8,661 bases of DNA from Promethearchaeota archaeon (GTDB taxonomy: Archaea; Asgardarchaeota; Lokiarchaeia; Sigyniarchaeales; SOKP01): assembly GCA_016840695.1 (NCBI GenBank), contig JAEORV010000040.1, positions 1-8,661 on the forward strand, given 5' to 3'. A program made the translations under genes and the position numbers. The notes under the pieces are model-generated. The model ran no database searches. It was not told the origin of the DNA and was given only the letters and a program-made list of their open reading frames with translations. Shown one piece after another: positions 6,518 to 8,661 of the stretch (position 1 is the stretch's first letter; each line of letters opens with the position of its first letter).

Positions 6518-7555
6518 ATGGAAAAATCAATATTATTAGACATGTACCGAATGATGCTGCGAAGTCGTCTGTTTGAGGAGGCAGTAACGGAATTATGGGA
6601 ACAAGGAAAGATATCTGGAGAGATGCATCTAGGAATCGGAGAGGAGGCAGTAATTGCGGCAGTAGTATCTCATTTACAAGATGGAGATGCTATAGCATCT
6701 GATCATCGTGGGACACCTCCCTTTTTAATGAGGGGTATTGATCCAAAAGCATTAATCCTCGAATTTCTTGGAGATCCTAAAGGTCTTTGTTCAGGTCAAG
6801 GTGGACACATGCACCTTTTTTCGAAAGAACATCTCTGTGCCTCTTCCGGTATAGTTGGAGCTGCGGGTCCTGCAGCAACCGGATTTGCGCTGTCCATGCA
6901 ATACAATAAACAAAAAAACATCGCAGTTGCGTTTTTTGGGGAAGGCGCGGTGAATCAAGGAATGCTCATGGAATCCATGAATTTAGCTTCAGCTTGGAAT
7001 CTTCCAGTACTTTTTGTTTGTAAAGACAATGAATGGGCAATAACTACTCCATCTGAAGAAGTAACTGGTGGAGAGTTATTGAAGCGGGCAGAAGGTTTCG
7101 GACTTAAAAGCATCGAATTGAATGGCCTTGATATAGAAGAGATGCATGAAGCGCTAAGTGGAATCATTCCTAACATGCGGAAGAATGGTGATCCTCATTT
7201 TATTCTTGCTCACTGTGTCCATAAAACCGGGCATTTTCTGGGAGACCCTCTCATGCGATTTCATGGAAATTTCATGGAAGAGTTTAAAGAAGTAAGTGGG
7301 CCCTTAATGAAGTCTGCTGCTAAGAGAAAGGGCGCTTCTGTTGGTAAAAGAGCTAATAATATTGGAAAAGTCTTAGGCTTAATAAGAAGATCGGGGAAAC
7401 AAATGAAAGAGAAGTTCGATCCTATAATAATATTAGAAAAAAAAATTAAAGATCAAAAAGAAGAACTCAACAACATCAAAGAAGAAATCACCCTCGAAAT
7501 TGGAGCAATTATTGACGAATCTTTAAAATTGTCAAATGGAGGTATTTTAAAATGA
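6518..7555 (+). CDS. 2-oxoacid dehydrogenase E1 component, alpha subunit (pyruvate/acetoin dehydrogenase type)
   Basis: The thiamine-diphosphate-binding half of a heterotetrameric E1 that decarboxylates a 2-oxoacid and passes the acyl group to lipoyl-E2. Seen: DHRG (62-65), GGHMH (95-99), the ThDP motif GEGAVNQG (141-148) ending in DNEWAI (170-175), and HFLGDPLMR (239-247). The usual GDG...NN is GEG...DN here. Between GDPLMR and the conserved DPI (301) there are about 53 residues where pyruvate dehydrogenases have about 15-20: a basic insertion (AAKRKGASVGKRANN and onward). The C-terminus (about 303-335) is charged and likely coiled coil. The length is 345 residues with the ATG at 6518, preceded by TTGTGAGC; an upstream ATG at 6464 is rejected because it overlaps the TATA box and adds non-family sequence. 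The stop overlaps the beta-subunit start. The substrate (pyruvate, acetoin or branched-chain 2-oxoacid) cannot be told from the sequence. Confidence 0.92.
   Translation: MEKSILLDMYRMMLRSRLFEEAVTELWEQGKISGEMHLGIGEEAVIAAVVSHLQDGDAIASDHRGTPPFLMRGIDPKALILEFLGDPKGLCSGQGGHMHLFSKEHLCASSGIVGAAGPAATGFALSMQYNKQKNIAVAFFGEGAVNQGMLMESMNLASAWNLPVLFVCKDNEWAITTPSEEVTGGELLKRAEGFGLKSIELNGLDIEEMHEALSGIIPNMRKNGDPHFILAHCVHKTGHFLGDPLMRFHGNFMEEFKEVSGPLMKSAAKRKGASVGKRANNIGKVLGLIRRSGKQMKEKFDPIIILEKKIKDQKEELNNIKEEITLEIGAIIDESLKLSNGGILK
7538..7543 (+). promoter_or_regulatory. Perfect Shine-Dalgarno site of E1 beta
   Basis: GGAGGT, 8 bases before the ATG at 7552 and inside the last codons of the alpha gene. It shows that the organism uses Shine-Dalgarno initiation for internal operon genes, and with the ATGA overlap it indicates coupled 1:1 synthesis of the two subunits. 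Confidence 0.8.
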
Positions 7556-8565
7556 CTGAAATGACTTTCGCTGAAGCAATTGAAAGTGCTTTAGCTCAGG
7601 CAATGGAAGGAGATGAGAGTGTTTTTATTATGGGGGAGGATGTTCACCTGCTTCGCGTGAATCTTTTTGCGCGATTTGGGAAAAAGCGAGTTAAACACGC
7701 CCCTATTAGTGAAAGTGGCTTTTTAGGTGCAGGTGTTGCTGCAGCCATGGCTGGATTAAGACCCGTTGTAGAAATCATGCTAATTGATTTCATCGGTGTT
7801 GCAATGGATGCATTACTCAATCATGCTGCAAAAATTAATTACTTCTCTGGGGGAAAATGGAATGTGCCCTTGGTAGTAAGAGCATCGTGCGGAGGAGGAT
7901 ATGGAGATGCAGGTCAACATGAACAGAGTCTCTGGGGCTGGATTGCTCATATTCCGGGTCTGAACGTCATTGTACCGTCAAATCCTGCCGATGCTGGAGG
8001 TTTAATGCTTGCAGCCATACAATCAGACGAACCTGTAATTTACTTTGAGCATAAATTGCTAGCAGATTATTGGCGCGATTATCTCGGAAGTGGGGGAAGA
8101 GATACGGTGACTTACGATTTGCCCCAGGATGGAGTCAAAGGATACGTGCCAGATATATGGGAGCCCATTCCAATCGGGGAACTTCGTAAATTCAGGGATG
8201 GTGATGATATAACTCTAATCAGCGTTGGTGTGGGAGTTCATCGATGTATTGACGCTTCTCAAATTCTTGAAAATAAAGGAGTCAGTGCGGAAGTCTTAGA
8301 TTTGAGGACCATTGCTCCAATAGATTTAAATGCAATAAAAGAATCGGTAAAAAAGACTGGAAAAGTTATTGTAGTTGACGAGGATTACAAACATTTTGGT
8401 CTTTCTGGCGAAATAAGCGCTTTAATCTTAGAGGAAGGGATGGAATTTAAATTCAGAAGAGTGTGTACCGAACACACGATTCCATACGATAGAAAGAGAG
8501 AGGACGATACATTACCAAATGTTCAGAGAATTGTTAACGAAGCAATGAAAGTCATGGGCTCTTAA
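7552..8565 (+). CDS. 2-oxoacid dehydrogenase E1 component, beta subunit (transketolase-like)
   Basis: Partner of the alpha subunit: it completes the ThDP site and carries the transketolase C-terminal domain. Seen: GEDV (28-31), PISESGF with the cofactor-activating Glu54, the AAAMAGLRPVVEIML stretch, SGGKW and VPLVVRASCGGG, GQHEQS (121-126) with the expected active-site His123, PVIYFEHKLL, and a C-terminal domain with VLDLRTIAPID and VIVVDEDYKHFG. It is 337 residues, normal for the family. Between GEDV and FG there are only about 10 residues (HLLRVNLFAR) where typical E1 beta proteins have a glycine-rich GGVF loop of about 17, so this is a divergent subfamily; I recall similar loop-short forms (GEDVHxLR) from other prokaryotes. 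It starts with ATG in a 4 nt ATGA overlap with the alpha gene. A T8 run directly after the stop suggests the operon ends here; no E2 or E3 gene follows immediately. Confidence 0.93.
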   Translation: MTEMTFAEAIESALAQAMEGDESVFIMGEDVHLLRVNLFARFGKKRVKHAPISESGFLGAGVAAAMAGLRPVVEIMLIDFIGVAMDALLNHAAKINYFSGGKWNVPLVVRASCGGGYGDAGQHEQSLWGWIAHIPGLNVIVPSNPADAGGLMLAAIQSDEPVIYFEHKLLADYWRDYLGSGGRDTVTYDLPQDGVKGYVPDIWEPIPIGELRKFRDGDDITLISVGVGVHRCIDASQILENKGVSAEVLDLRTIAPIDLNAIKESVKKTGKVIVVDEDYKHFGLSGEISALILEEGMEFKFRRVCTEHTIPYDRKREDDTLPNVQRIVNEAMKVMGS

Positions 8566-8573
8566 TTTTTTTT
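8566..8573 (+). terminator. Oligo-T terminator of the E1 operon
   Basis: Eight T directly follow the TAA stop of the beta gene, the usual archaeal intrinsic termination signal. The hairpin at 8584-8601 may reinforce it. Confidence 0.5.
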
Positions 8574-8583
8574 CGTTATAGGA

Positions 8584-8607
8584 TTATTTGTTTTCAAATA
8601 ACTTTTT
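8584..8607 (+). terminator. Hairpin plus T-run downstream of the E1 operon
   Basis: TTATTTG, a TTTT loop and CAAATAA form a perfect 7 bp inverted repeat (8584-8601) followed by C and T5 (8603-8607). It looks like a weak AT-rich rho-independent terminator. With only one G-C pair the stem is unstable, so it may instead be an operator-like palindrome or chance in AT-rich DNA. Confidence 0.35.
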
Positions 8608-8626
8608 ATAACACTTACAACAGAGA

Positions 8627-8661
8627 ATGCCAATATTTAAATTTATTTTCTTAGGTTGCGA
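8627..8661 (+). CDS. Possible start of another small GTPase gene, cut by the window edge
   Basis: From ATG at 8627 the frame reads MPIFKFIFLGC and stays open to the edge (11 codons). FKFIFLG has the form of the first beta strand and the first P-loop glycine of Ras-like GTPases, comparable to FKVAICG and YKVVIVG in the GTPases at the left end. TTTTATAA (8604-8611) lies upstream but a little too close for a leaderless start. The frame is so short that chance is a serious alternative. Confidence 0.3.
   Translation, partial: MPIFKFIFLGC

Noticed and set aside
1..8661. CRISPR arrays, tRNA or rRNA genes, insertion sequences
   Set aside because: No regularly spaced repeats, cloverleaf-like segments, rRNA blocks, transposase-like proteins or terminal inverted repeats were seen when reading both strands.

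Overview
The window looks like part of the chromosome of an Asgard archaeon (a Lokiarchaeia-like lineage is my best guess). Three things suggest this: a tandem run of Ras/Rab-like small GTPase genes, an alanyl-tRNA synthetase of archaeal type, and AT-rich intergenic DNA with archaeal-style TATA boxes and oligo-T terminators. The lineage is inferred from content; there is no rRNA or other marker here that would fix it.

Left part, minus strand (1-2017). Reading in the direction of transcription there is a 102-residue protein of unknown function (2017-1709), an oligo-T terminator, and then three paralogous small GTPases (1581-1003, 882-304, and 280 to beyond the left edge). The two complete GTPases are both 192 residues, share a family signature (AAI.VFSHE after switch II) and a longer than usual G4-G5 segment, and have no C-terminal cysteine for prenylation. 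The second and third copies are only 23 bp apart, with a strong Shine-Dalgarno sequence for the third, and are probably cotranscribed.

Middle, plus strand (2248-6408). A 230 bp divergent intergenic region is followed by a tightly packed group: archaeal alanyl-tRNA synthetase with an intact editing domain, a calcineurin-like metallophosphoesterase (1 nt gap) and a NUDIX hydrolase (8 nt gap). The packing suggests one operon. An 8-T run at 6453-6460 probably ends it.

Right part, plus strand (6518-8565). A TATA box at 6478-6485 precedes the alpha and beta subunits of a thiamine-diphosphate-dependent 2-oxoacid dehydrogenase E1 (pyruvate/acetoin/branched-chain type), joined by a 4 nt ATGA overlap with a perfect GGAGGT ribosome-binding site. 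An 8-T run and a hairpin follow the beta gene, so no E2 or E3 gene is directly attached. The last 35 bases may hold the start of another small GTPase gene.

No tRNA, rRNA, CRISPR array, insertion sequence or prophage signal was seen. The most unusual points are the GTPase array with its own signature, the E1 pair with lineage-specific insertion and loop deletion, and the coupling of AlaRS to two possible nucleotide-cleaving enzymes.
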